DNA from: Candidatus Woesearchaeota archaeon
GTDB taxonomy: Archaea > Nanobdellota > Nanobdellia > Woesearchaeales > GW2011-AR9
Length of the DNA stretch: 6,423 nucleotides
Assembly: GCA_016179995.1 (NCBI GenBank)
Contig: JACPCC010000120.1
Coordinates: 9,520 to 15,942 of the forward strand
Direction of reading: 5' to 3'
Shown here: positions 1-5,392 of the stretch, piece after piece
How positions within the stretch are numbered: the stretch's first letter is position 1
How the letters are laid out: each line of letters begins with the position of its first letter
Translations under genes and position numbers: made by a program
Notes under the pieces: model-generated
What the model saw: the letters and a program-made list of their open reading frames with translations, nothing else
What the model was told of the DNA's origin: nothing
Databases searched by the model: none

Positions 1-1257
1 ACGTGATTCTTTTAAAGAAAGACGATCTAATTTCCAATTATGATCATGAAGAAGATCTTTCAAAGGCTCAATTAAAGAATGAATTTCTCTATTTTTTTCA
101 AGAAGAACCATTAATTTTTTCTTGCCTTCTTCCTCAGGGAAATGATAATCGCGTTCTAAATGGGTTCCTTCATACAAAGTTCTGGCTATAATTTTTTGTT
201 CTAAACTAGTTTGTTCTTTAAGACTGAGGCGCCCCCATAAAGTATCAGCCAGTGAGCATAAATTATCTTTCACCTGCTTATCGGTTGGAATATTTACTTG
301 CGAAATAGAAGATAACAATAATTTTGATTCTAATTGTAATTTAAATTCTGATACCAATTCCAACCCTAAACGAGAACAGTCTTTAGCCATTTTACTGCAA
401 TAACGACCAAGTTGCCTAATCTCTGAATAGTTTAAGCGGGCCAGTTTTACTTCTCCTTGCAAATCTTTCCAGCCAAATTTGTTAGCATAAGAAAATTCTA
501 ATGAACCTTCTTCAAATTCTCCTCTTTCAGAGGCAGGTAAAATATAATGAATAACTTTACTTTGACGAGCTACTTGAGGAATATCTAAGCGAGTAGTAAT
601 CAGATTTTTATGATTATCATAATAAATCATTAGATCACATTTTACACTATTTACTAATCTGTTTTTATAGAGCTTCTGCCCTGCTACGAGCATGTCTAAA
701 GAATCAGCTGGCTGGCGCAGGCGCTCCATTAAAGCTACAAATTCTTCAGGCGAATAAGTTAATAATTGCTTGTACTCTCTTCTAGCTGATGGATAGTCAT
801 TATAACTACCTATGGCCATAGTATGCTTATCTCTATGTTTTATAGGGCCCATTATCTCTTGAAAAGGGTCGATTAAGTAAGGCTGTGTTTTTCCTATATC
901 AACAATAACGGCAAAGTGTGATTCGAAGAAATACTCTTTTTCATCTTTTTTTTTGTTTTTACAATGAACAAATTGCACAATTTCTGGCTTTAGTCCATAC
1001 TCTTCCAAAATTAAGTAGATTTCAGGTATGATTGTTGTACAATTATAACCTGTTATCTTTCCACTATGTAATTCATGCGGCCAAGGGGCATAGTTACCAG
1101 TCAATAAATTATCTTCAAAACCATAAGGAACATTTTCAGCCCAGTGCATAACTAATAAAGCCATTTGATAAGGTTTTCTTTTAGGATTATGCAGTTTGTC
1201 TGCAGCCACTAATCTGCTATAAATTTCTATTGATTCTTGAGGAAATGGGGAAGTCAT
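1..1257 (-). CDS. Putative transglutaminase/papain-like cysteine enzyme, 3' end missing
   Basis: An open frame runs from the ATG at 1257 to the left edge: 419 codons with no stop, so the C-terminus is missing. The protein begins MTSPFPQESIEIYSRL. A Cys-His-Asp series looks catalytic: Cys73 in GYNCTT at the start of a helix, His114 in SHFAVIVD on a strand, and Asp130 in YLIDPF. That order and spacing match the transglutaminase-like, NAT-like and papain-like fold, but I cannot name a family. Residues from about 280 onward are mainly charged helices without recognisable motifs. No signal peptide or membrane segment is visible, so it is probably cytoplasmic. It has its own TATA-like box (1319-1327) and follows a terminator-like hairpin, so it is probably a separate transcription unit. 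The best SD (AGAGG, 1279-1283) lies 21 bases from this ATG but only 7 from an out-of-frame ATG at 1271, so the start is uncertain. The coding frame is convincing; the function is tentative. Confidence 0.8.
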   Translation of the reverse strand, partial: MTSPFPQESIEIYSRLVAADKLHNPKRKPYQMALLVMHWAENVPYGFEDNLLTGNYAPWPHELHSGKITGYNCTTIIPEIYLILEEYGLKPEIVQFVHCKNKKKDEKEYFFESHFAVIVDIGKTQPYLIDPFQEIMGPIKHRDKHTMAIGSYNDYPSARREYKQLLTYSPEEFVALMERLRQPADSLDMLVAGQKLYKNRLVNSVKCDLMIYYDNHKNLITTRLDIPQVARQSKVIHYILPASERGEFEEGSLEFSYANKFGWKDLQGEVKLARLNYSEIRQLGRYCSKMAKDCSRLGLELVSEFKLQLESKLLLSSISQVNIPTDKQVKDNLCSLADTLWGRLSLKEQTSLEQKIIARTLYEGTHLERDYHFPEEEGKKKLMVLLEKNREIHSLIEPLKDLLHDHNWKLDRLSLKESR

Positions 1258-1271
1258 TTTATGAAGAACAT
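1254..1271 (-). other. Five-codon mini-ORF overlapping the downstream start codon
   Basis: An ATG at 1271 sits 7 bases after an AGAGG SD (1279-1283). It encodes MFFIK, then a TGA that overlaps the ATG of the long gene (ATGA). It may be a leader peptide coupled to the next start. Alternatively it is the true N-terminus, split by one missing A in the AAAA run: with one more A the reading becomes MFFIKMTSPF in frame. Confidence 0.3.
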
Positions 1272-1318
1272 CTAAAATCCTCTGTAATTAGTAAATTATC
1301 TGTTTGATTTGAAAATTA

Positions 1319-1327
1319 ATATTTAAA
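1319..1327 (-). promoter_or_regulatory. TATA-like box for the left-edge gene
   Basis: On the minus strand this reads TTTAAATAT, close to the archaeal TATA consensus. Initiation about 25 bases downstream (near 1297) would give a leader of about 40 bases that includes the AGAGG SD. The region is very AT-rich, so a chance match is possible. Confidence 0.4.
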
Positions 1328-1335
1328 TAAAATTC

Positions 1336-1375
1336 AATAAAAAATAAAGTAAAGAGTTTTGCTCTAATTTTACTC
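1336..1375 (-). terminator. Hairpin and T-tract after the 128-residue gene
   Basis: In the transcript direction, AGTAAA (1374-1369) pairs with TTTACT (1353-1348) and GAG (1364-1362) pairs with CTC (1356-1354). There is a four-base bulge (TAAT on the plus strand) and a short loop. TTTATTTTTT follows at once. It lies about 20 bases after the TAA at 1395 and resembles the hairpin after secY, since both begin GAGTAAAATT. Confidence 0.45.
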
Positions 1376-1394
1376 TAAATAAAATTTACTATAA

Positions 1395-1781
1395 CTAAAA
1401 CAAATCGTTAGTTAAGTCTTCAGGCACTCTGCTGTATCTGTCTGCTCCAGAAGGTGTTCCTTTAAGTGGTTTAGCATCATATTCAGCTTGAACTATTACG
1501 CGATGTTTTTTAGGATCGTACCCATTTTTAAAATTAGCTAAGGCTAAGGCCGACTCAAAGGCCTCTTGATAAGTTTGAGCAGCAGCAGCAACGTGGTAGC
1601 GACCACCATTTTGGCGGCGTACACCTACTTGATATCTAGACACTACTGACAATTTATCTTGTGGAACAATTAGACCATGCTCTTTAGCATGATGTTCCAT
1701 TTTAGAGGTTAGATTGTCTATGGCTTCTTCTAAAGTAAAACCCTTACCAACTGATGTTAATTTTAAATTGTCTTTTACCAT
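1395..1781 (-). CDS. Uncharacterised 128-residue protein
   Basis: I do not recognise this protein. The ATG at 1781 has a strong SD (GGGGG, 1793-1789) with a 7-base spacer and a TATA-like box 48 bases upstream, so the start is secure. The protein is soluble, with no signal peptide or membrane helix. The sequence suggests two alternating beta and helix units: a strand near LKLTSVGKG followed by a helix in TLEEAIDNLTSKMEHHA, then strands around SVVSRYQVGVRR and GRYHVAAAAQ, a helix in TYQEAFESALALA, and a strand in HRVIVQAEYDA. The two helices start alike (T-x-x-E-A), which may reflect an internal duplication or a dodecin-like or double-stranded-RNA-binding-like fold; this is a weak inference. 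The tail is polar and ends in DLTNDLF. It stands alone between its own promoter and terminator-like elements. No catalytic motif is evident. Confidence 0.8.
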   Translation of the reverse strand: MVKDNLKLTSVGKGFTLEEAIDNLTSKMEHHAKEHGLIVPQDKLSVVSRYQVGVRRQNGGRYHVAAAAQTYQEAFESALALANFKNGYDPKKHRVIVQAEYDAKPLKGTPSGADRYSRVPEDLTNDLF

Positions 1782-1828
1782 ATTAATTCCCCCAATCTTT
1801 CAATAAGATCTCTACTCAGGAGATTAAG

Positions 1829-1837
1829 TATTTATAA
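1829..1837 (-). promoter_or_regulatory. TATA-like box for the 128-residue gene
   Basis: The minus strand reads TTATAAATA, 48 bases upstream of the ATG at 1781. Initiation about 25 bases downstream (near 1807) would leave a short leader holding the GGGGG SD. This is the best-placed promoter candidate in the window. Confidence 0.5.
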
Positions 1838-1924
1838 GATTTATGAATTTCAATAAAAATAATGACTATCAAAATTATGATGGGGCTTAATTATAATATT
1901 CAATAAACGTTTTTTTACTTACTT

Positions 1925-2440
1925 TTAAGAATGTTCTAAAGAATCAGCCATTTCTTTAACATTGCTGCCAGGCAAATCTACTCGCCCATAACTGCCTATA
2001 AATAAAGTATCTGAGGTAAAAAGTAATTTCTGCGGATTATTTTCTAGAAATAAACAAATATTATCTTTTTGATGCCCCGGAGTATACAAAACTTTAAACT
2101 GAATTGTTCCTAAATTAATAAGCTCATTATCATTTAGCTTTCTGGTTATTTTTGATCCAACTTTTGAATTAATTGCTTCATGAGCATAAATTGGAATTTT
2201 GAGTTTTTGATATTCATCTAACCCCACTAAGTGATCAAAATGGCCGTGCATAACCACAACAAATAGTATTATGATATTGTTCTTTTCTGCAAATTGTAGA
2301 ATTTCTTTAGCTGGAACAGCAGGATCAATGATGATACCAATATTTTGTTCACTTTCTAGTTTTGCTTCATCTAGTTTTAGTTCATAAACTAGGTAAGTAA
2401 AATTCTGGTCGTAGCCGCCTTGAAAAGTGTGGATGTTCAT
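1925..2440 (-). CDS. Metallo-beta-lactamase-fold hydrolase, C-terminus short
   Basis: This belongs to the glyoxalase II-like group of metallo-beta-lactamase-fold hydrolases, which usually cleave thioesters or related bonds at a two-metal centre. Visible ligands are HGHFDH (His65, His67, Asp69, His70), His123 in YTPGH, and Asp144 in FTSDTLF. GRVDLPG (152-158) matches the conserved GRxDLPG segment. The family then continues about 35-40 residues to a final GHG motif that supplies the last metal-binding histidine. Here the protein stops at residue 171, right after MADSLEHS, and no GHG is seen in the other frames downstream. It is either a truncated, probably impaired enzyme or a variant completed by a partner. 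The ATG at 2440 lacks an SD; a TTTAAATA box lies about 42 bases upstream. It follows secY but is separated from it by a terminator-like hairpin. Substrate unknown. Confidence 0.85.
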   Translation of the reverse strand: MNIHTFQGGYDQNFTYLVYELKLDEAKLESEQNIGIIIDPAVPAKEILQFAEKNNIIILFVVVMHGHFDHLVGLDEYQKLKIPIYAHEAINSKVGSKITRKLNDNELINLGTIQFKVLYTPGHQKDNICLFLENNPQKLLFTSDTLFIGSYGRVDLPGSNVKEMADSLEHS

Positions 2441-2481
2441 TTTAAAATTTTATTTTAACCGTATTTTCGTATTTTGTTCTT

Positions 2482-2489
2482 TATTTAAA
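2482..2489 (-). promoter_or_regulatory. TATA-like box for the metallo-hydrolase gene
   Basis: The minus strand reads TTTAAATA, about 42 bases before the ATG at 2440 and just after the secY terminator. Initiation near 2460 would give a leader of about 20 bases without an SD. AT-rich context lowers the confidence. Confidence 0.35.
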
Positions 2490-2525
2490 AAAGTTATAGA
2501 ACTCAATCAAAAGCAAATCAAGTTT

Positions 2526-2566
2526 AAAAAATATAAACAAAGAGTAAAAATACTAAATTTTACTCC
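2526..2566 (-). terminator. Terminator-like hairpin at the end of secY
   Basis: In the transcript direction, GAGTAAAA (2565-2558) and TTTTACTC (2549-2542) form a perfect 8-base-pair stem around an 8-base loop, extendable by a G-U pair. TTTGTTTATATTTTTT follows. The 5' arm contains the last sense codon of secY (GAG) and its stop codon (TAA). The arrangement fits the end of the ribosomal protein and secY operon. Confidence 0.6.
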
Positions 2567-3948
2567 ATCATCTTTCTTAAAGCTGGATGCATTTCCATAG
2601 CATGCTGCTTGGCAATTTCTTCATACAATTTATAGACAATCATAACTGCTAAAAGAATACCTGTACCTCTAGATAAAGCTCCAGTTAAATCTGCCAATGC
2701 TGCCAGTAAGCCTACGGAAGCACCACCCATAATAGTCAACGGCCAGATGTATCTATTCAAGATCTTTTCTAAAACTCTTTCATCACGTCTGAACCCGGGA
2801 ATTTGCAAACCAGAAGCCATTATTTGTCGAGCTTGACTGGCGGCATCCATATTGGCTGTCTGCATCCAAAAGATACCGAAAACAACTGAACCAACCACAA
2901 ATACTAGAATGTATGCAGCTGCCTGACCTAACATGGTCCAACTAAAACTGCCTTTAATTACACTTTGCAACAAATCTGGTGCATTTAACCAATAAACTAG
3001 ACCACTTATCGGAGCCCCACCTGAAAATTTGCCCAATATTGGCGCGCCCCATCTTTCTAAGAGAGTGGCAAATAATTGTACATTGGCTAATAAAGCAGCC
3101 ATTAAAATAACTGGAATGTTTGAGGTATAAAAAAAGTTAAGCGGCCATCTTAAACTATAGCCACGGACACGACCAAAGGAGAGAGGAATTTCTACTTTCA
3201 AAGATTGACCATAGACACAGATAGCAAAGACTAATACTGTAGAAGCAATAGCGGCAAACTCTAAAGAGGCAGTTAATATATCACCAGTAGATAAAGATTG
3301 AAATAACGCTGGAATAGCACCAGCAGCAATATCGGGATTAGTGGGCGAGGGTAGGAAGTTAAAAGCCCGGACAAATATTTCCTGAGCTACGCCAGCGGCA
3401 ATAAATAAACTAATTCCTGAACCAAAACCCCAGCGGCTGACTACTTCGTCCATGAACAAAATTAATATTCCGCCTAAAACCAATTGAAATACTAATATCA
3501 ATTCTAATTCTCTAAATAGGGGGGTGCCGATTAAGGCTTGTGAAGGAGCTAAACCACCCATGAAGACATAAATGGCTGCTTCGAAAAATATGAAAAAAAT
3601 TGAAGTGATTTTTTGCAAACCCTGAAATTTCTTTCTTCCTTCGGTAGAGGTTAAATCTAAATTTAAGATTCCTGTTCCGGTAAGAAGCTGCAAAACGATG
3701 GAACCTGTAACAATAGGTCCAATACCTAAGCTGATAATGGAACCAAATGAAGCTCCTAAAATAATAGAAAGGAATTCAAACCGTTGTAAAGCGTTTTCTC
3801 CTAGACCAAATAAAGGGATATAACCTAAGACAAAAAAAAGTATGAGAATGATAGCCGTCCACTTTAGTTTTTCTCCGAAAGGCAGCTTCTTTTGTTGCGG
3901 TCCGCGCACTTCCGGTAAAACTGAAATAATTTTATCCAGTACGCCCAT
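2560..3948 (-). CDS. secY: Protein translocase subunit SecY (archaeal)
   Basis: SecY is the channel subunit of the SecYEG/SecYE-beta complex that moves nascent proteins across or into the cytoplasmic membrane. The 462 residues are within the family's usual length and contain about ten hydrophobic helices: TM1 about 29-49, the plug and TM2 about 57-90 (with SLGIGPIVTGSIVLQLLTG), TM3 112-132, TM4 148-167, TM5 176-194, TM6 229-247, TM7 275-296, TM8 340-362, TM9 402-424, TM10 428-445. The cytoplasmic loop before TM9 (PGFRRDERVLEKILNRYIWP, 384-403) holds the basic residues that contact the ribosome. The N-terminal amphipathic helix (MGVLDKIISVLPEV) is also typical. The ATG at 3948 follows GAGTGA with only 3 bases between. 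The gene is last in the uS5-uL30-uL15-secY cluster, and its 153-base leader holds a 12-base tandem repeat. No defect seen. Confidence 0.97.
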   Translation of the reverse strand: MGVLDKIISVLPEVRGPQQKKLPFGEKLKWTAIILILFFVLGYIPLFGLGENALQRFEFLSIILGASFGSIISLGIGPIVTGSIVLQLLTGTGILNLDLTSTEGRKKFQGLQKITSIFFIFFEAAIYVFMGGLAPSQALIGTPLFRELELILVFQLVLGGILILFMDEVVSRWGFGSGISLFIAAGVAQEIFVRAFNFLPSPTNPDIAAGAIPALFQSLSTGDILTASLEFAAIASTVLVFAICVYGQSLKVEIPLSFGRVRGYSLRWPLNFFYTSNIPVILMAALLANVQLFATLLERWGAPILGKFSGGAPISGLVYWLNAPDLLQSVIKGSFSWTMLGQAAAYILVFVVGSVVFGIFWMQTANMDAASQARQIMASGLQIPGFRRDERVLEKILNRYIWPLTIMGGASVGLLAALADLTGALSRGTGILLAVMIVYKLYEEIAKQHAMEMHPALRKMME

Positions 3949-3961
3949 ATTTCACTCTTTT

Positions 3962-4060
3962 TTATTATTCTTTTAAGTGATATTATTATTCTTTTAAGTG
4001 ATATTTCAAGTAATATCTTAAGTGATCTTTTAATAAATCTTTTAAGTAATATTATTCTTC
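3962..4060. repeat. 12-base tandem repeat in the secY leader
   Basis: On the plus strand the unit is CTTTTAAGTGAT. Copies start at 3991 (exact), 4003, 4015, 4027 (degenerate) and 4039, in perfect 12-base phase. A further exact copy at 3970 is set apart by ATTATTATT. The same region reads as a 23-base direct repeat of period 21 (3962-3984 and 3983-4005). In the secY transcript each unit reads AUCACUUAAAAG or a variant. Confidence 0.8.
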
Positions 4061-4101
4061 TTTAGATTTTAGTGTTTTTAGTTTTTGTTTTCTTAATTCT
4101 C

Positions 4102-4623
4102 TTAATTTTTAACTTTTTCTTTTTTGGCTTTTTTAAGAGCGGCTTCAGCAACGGCAGTGGTTTTTTCTGCAACGCCGCCAGACAAAACTACTTCCCCGCC
4201 AGCTTCTTTTATCTTTTCTTCAGCTTGCTGGCTGCATCTTTCAACGGTTATTTTCAGCTTACCGGCTGAGTCTCCAGCTCCCAATAACTTTTGATAGCCT
4301 AGTTTGTTGAGGTTAAGAACATAATGATCTTTTTCTTTCTGAGCTTGGCCTTGAGCAACGGCTTTTTCTAAAAATGAGTAAGTTATATTGCCTAGATTTA
4401 TGGTGCAAATATTCTGGCTTAATCTGACTTCTCGCGCCCTAAATCCAACGCGGCCAAGTACACGATCTTTCATACCGGCTTTCTTTTGTCCGGCTCTTTT
4501 ACCAGTTCCAGCGTTACCTCTTCCTCCTCGACTTCCGGCTCCTCTTCGTTTTTTACGGCTACCCCAGCCATGAGTGACGTGTCCGCGGAATTTTATTGAT
4601 TTTTTTCGTTTGTGAACAACCAT
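4102..4623 (-). CDS. rpl15: Large subunit ribosomal protein uL15 (archaeal)
   Basis: This is ribosomal protein uL15 (L15e/L18e family), a late-assembling protein of the large subunit. The start MVVHKRKKSIKFRGHVTHGWGS is diagnostic: an unfolded basic arm with HGWGSRKKRRGAGSRGGRG (residues 18-36) that threads into 23S rRNA. A globular part of about residues 60-155 follows, with NLNKLGYQKLLGAG and the glycine-rich EAGGEVVLSGG. The C-terminal tail is lysine- and alanine-rich (AALKKAKKEKVKN), making the protein (173 residues) somewhat longer than most archaeal uL15. The ATG at 4623 has a good SD (AGGGGG, 4638-4633) 9 bases upstream. It lies between uL30 and secY as in other archaea, with a 98-base spacer before it and a 153-base spacer after it. 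Confidence 0.96.
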   Translation of the reverse strand: MVVHKRKKSIKFRGHVTHGWGSRKKRRGAGSRGGRGNAGTGKRAGQKKAGMKDRVLGRVGFRAREVRLSQNICTINLGNITYSFLEKAVAQGQAQKEKDHYVLNLNKLGYQKLLGAGDSAGKLKITVERCSQQAEEKIKEAGGEVVLSGGVAEKTTAVAEAALKKAKKEKVKN

Positions 4624-4652
4624 GGAATTTGACCCCCTAAATAATAGTAAAT

Positions 4653-4673
4653 GATTAATTTGAATTATTAATC
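4653..4673 (-). promoter_or_regulatory. Hairpin in the uL15 leader
   Basis: GATTAAT (4653-4659) and ATTAATC (4667-4673) are perfect 7-base inverted arms around a 7-base loop. They end about 15 bases upstream of the uL15 SD. The stem is almost entirely A-U, so it is weak and may be chance. If real, it could be a leader element acting on uL15 translation. Confidence 0.25.
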
Positions 4674-4688
4674 CTGAATGCCAAGCGT

Positions 4689-4698
4689 CTTTTATAAA
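4689..4698 (-). promoter_or_regulatory. Possible internal promoter before uL15
   Basis: The minus strand reads TTTATAAAAG, a TATA-like box about 65 bases upstream of the uL15 ATG. It would start a transcript near 4667 with a leader of about 44 bases. It falls inside the 14-base repeat tract, so the match could be a by-product of that repeat. Confidence 0.25.
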
Positions 4699-4734
4699 TC
4701 ATTATCTATAAATAATTATCTCTAAATCATCCTC
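4693..4734. repeat. Three 14-base tandem units at the uL30 3' end
   Basis: On the plus strand, TATAAATCATTATC (4693-4706) and TATAAATAATTATC (4707-4720) differ at one base. A third, more diverged unit (4721-4734) lies over the last codons and stop of uL30. In the transcript direction the gene-derived unit is GAGGATGATTTAGA. The simplest reading is slippage that copied the end of the gene into the spacer. Confidence 0.6.
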
Positions 4735-5270
4735 TCTAGTAAATCGTTAATCTTTTCCCCCCTATAACCTAAAGCTCCGCCGGCTTGAAAAGCTACTTTT
4801 ATGCCTTTGCGGCCAAAGCCTTTGCGAGGTGGATTGAGAGTAAAATAACTTTTATACTTTTGTCCATTAATTTCACTGTAATTGTAAGAATATTTGTTTT
4901 GACGATCAGTTAAAGGTCCTTCAAAGAGTTTCCCGCGCTTTTCTAATAATAGTTTATAAGTGTTATCAGAAATTTCTCCCCAAGTAACATAATCTTTAAC
5001 TTTCTGCAGCATACCTTGTAAAGCAGGATTAGCGGTGAATAAAACGCAGTGATTCTTTTTAGTTAATTTTAATAAATCTAAAGTTACTTGGATGGGGGTT
5101 TGTGTACCCCTCTCTCTCCCACGAACTAGAATAATAGCCAGCATCTTTGATTCGGTATTAGCACTATGAGCTGCAGTTTTAGCTGCTGACAAAGGTTTGG
5201 TTAAAGATTTGACCACTGTTGACGCTTTAGCAGCCAAATCTTTTTTTGCTGAATCTGTATTTTTAGACAT
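4722..5270 (-). CDS. rpl30: Large subunit ribosomal protein uL30 (archaeal)
   Basis: This is ribosomal protein uL30 of the large subunit. The core begins near MLAIILVRGRERG, passes through LLKLTKKNHCVLF and the very characteristic GMLQKVKDYVTWGEI, and ends in GGALGYRGEKINDLLERMI, as in archaeal and eukaryotic uL30/L7. I place the start at the ATG at 5270 (182 residues) because CGTGA (5280-5276), an SD, lies 5 bases before it; the GTG at 5279 is part of that SD. Compared with the usual core, it has an extra N-terminal stretch of about 42 residues rich in Lys, Ala, Ser and Thr, probably disordered and rRNA-binding. The archaeal insert between LTD and the NPP segment is shorter than usual. An internal ATG at 5144 would give a canonical 140-residue form but has no SD. 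Located between uS5 and uL15. Confidence 0.96.
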   Translation of the reverse strand: MSKNTDSAKKDLAAKASTVVKSLTKPLSAAKTAAHSANTESKMLAIILVRGRERGTQTPIQVTLDLLKLTKKNHCVLFTANPALQGMLQKVKDYVTWGEISDNTYKLLLEKRGKLFEGPLTDRQNKYSYNYSEINGQKYKSYFTLNPPRKGFGRKGIKVAFQAGGALGYRGEKINDLLERMI

Positions 5271-5285
5271 TTTATTCACGTTAAT

Positions 5286-5306
5286 TTAGTTTTTAGTTTC
5301 TAGTTT
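5286..5306. repeat. Three 7-base tandem units in the uL30 leader
   Basis: TTAGTTT, TTAGTTT and CTAGTTT follow each other directly on the plus strand, 6 bases upstream of the uL30 SD. In the uL30 transcript they read AAACTAG, AAACTAA, AAACTAA, giving an A-rich, unstructured leader. Confidence 0.55.
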
Positions 5307-5392
5307 TTTAAGCTTTAATGATTTTGGTTTTAATTTTTAAAGATTTAAAGTTTGGTTATTTAAGTTTATTTTTGAAATTTGATCTCTGAAAA

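Noticed and set aside
3..191. Plus-strand 62-residue open frame
   Set aside because: It lies antisense inside the long minus-strand gene, has no SD and no recognisable protein features; the opposite frame is continuous for 419 codons.
1782..1924. Missing C-terminus of the metallo-hydrolase in another frame
   Set aside because: I read all three minus-strand frames after the stop; they give short stretches without a GHG motif, so no single frameshift restores the family's end.
3962..4060. CRISPR-like array
   Set aside because: The units are 12 bases, directly adjoining and without unique spacers, so this is a simple tandem repeat.
4072..4269. Plus-strand 65-residue open frame rich in Phe and Leu
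   Set aside because: Its Phe/Leu run comes from the T-rich antisense of the uL15 lysine-rich tail and spacer; it is not a real membrane protein.
4388..4573. Plus-strand 61-residue open frame rich in Pro and Leu
   Set aside because: It is antisense to the glycine- and arginine-rich N-terminal arm of uL15, whose codons read as Pro and Leu on the other strand.
5271..5279. GTG start at 5279 for uL30
   Set aside because: This GTG is part of the CGTGA SD for the ATG at 5270.
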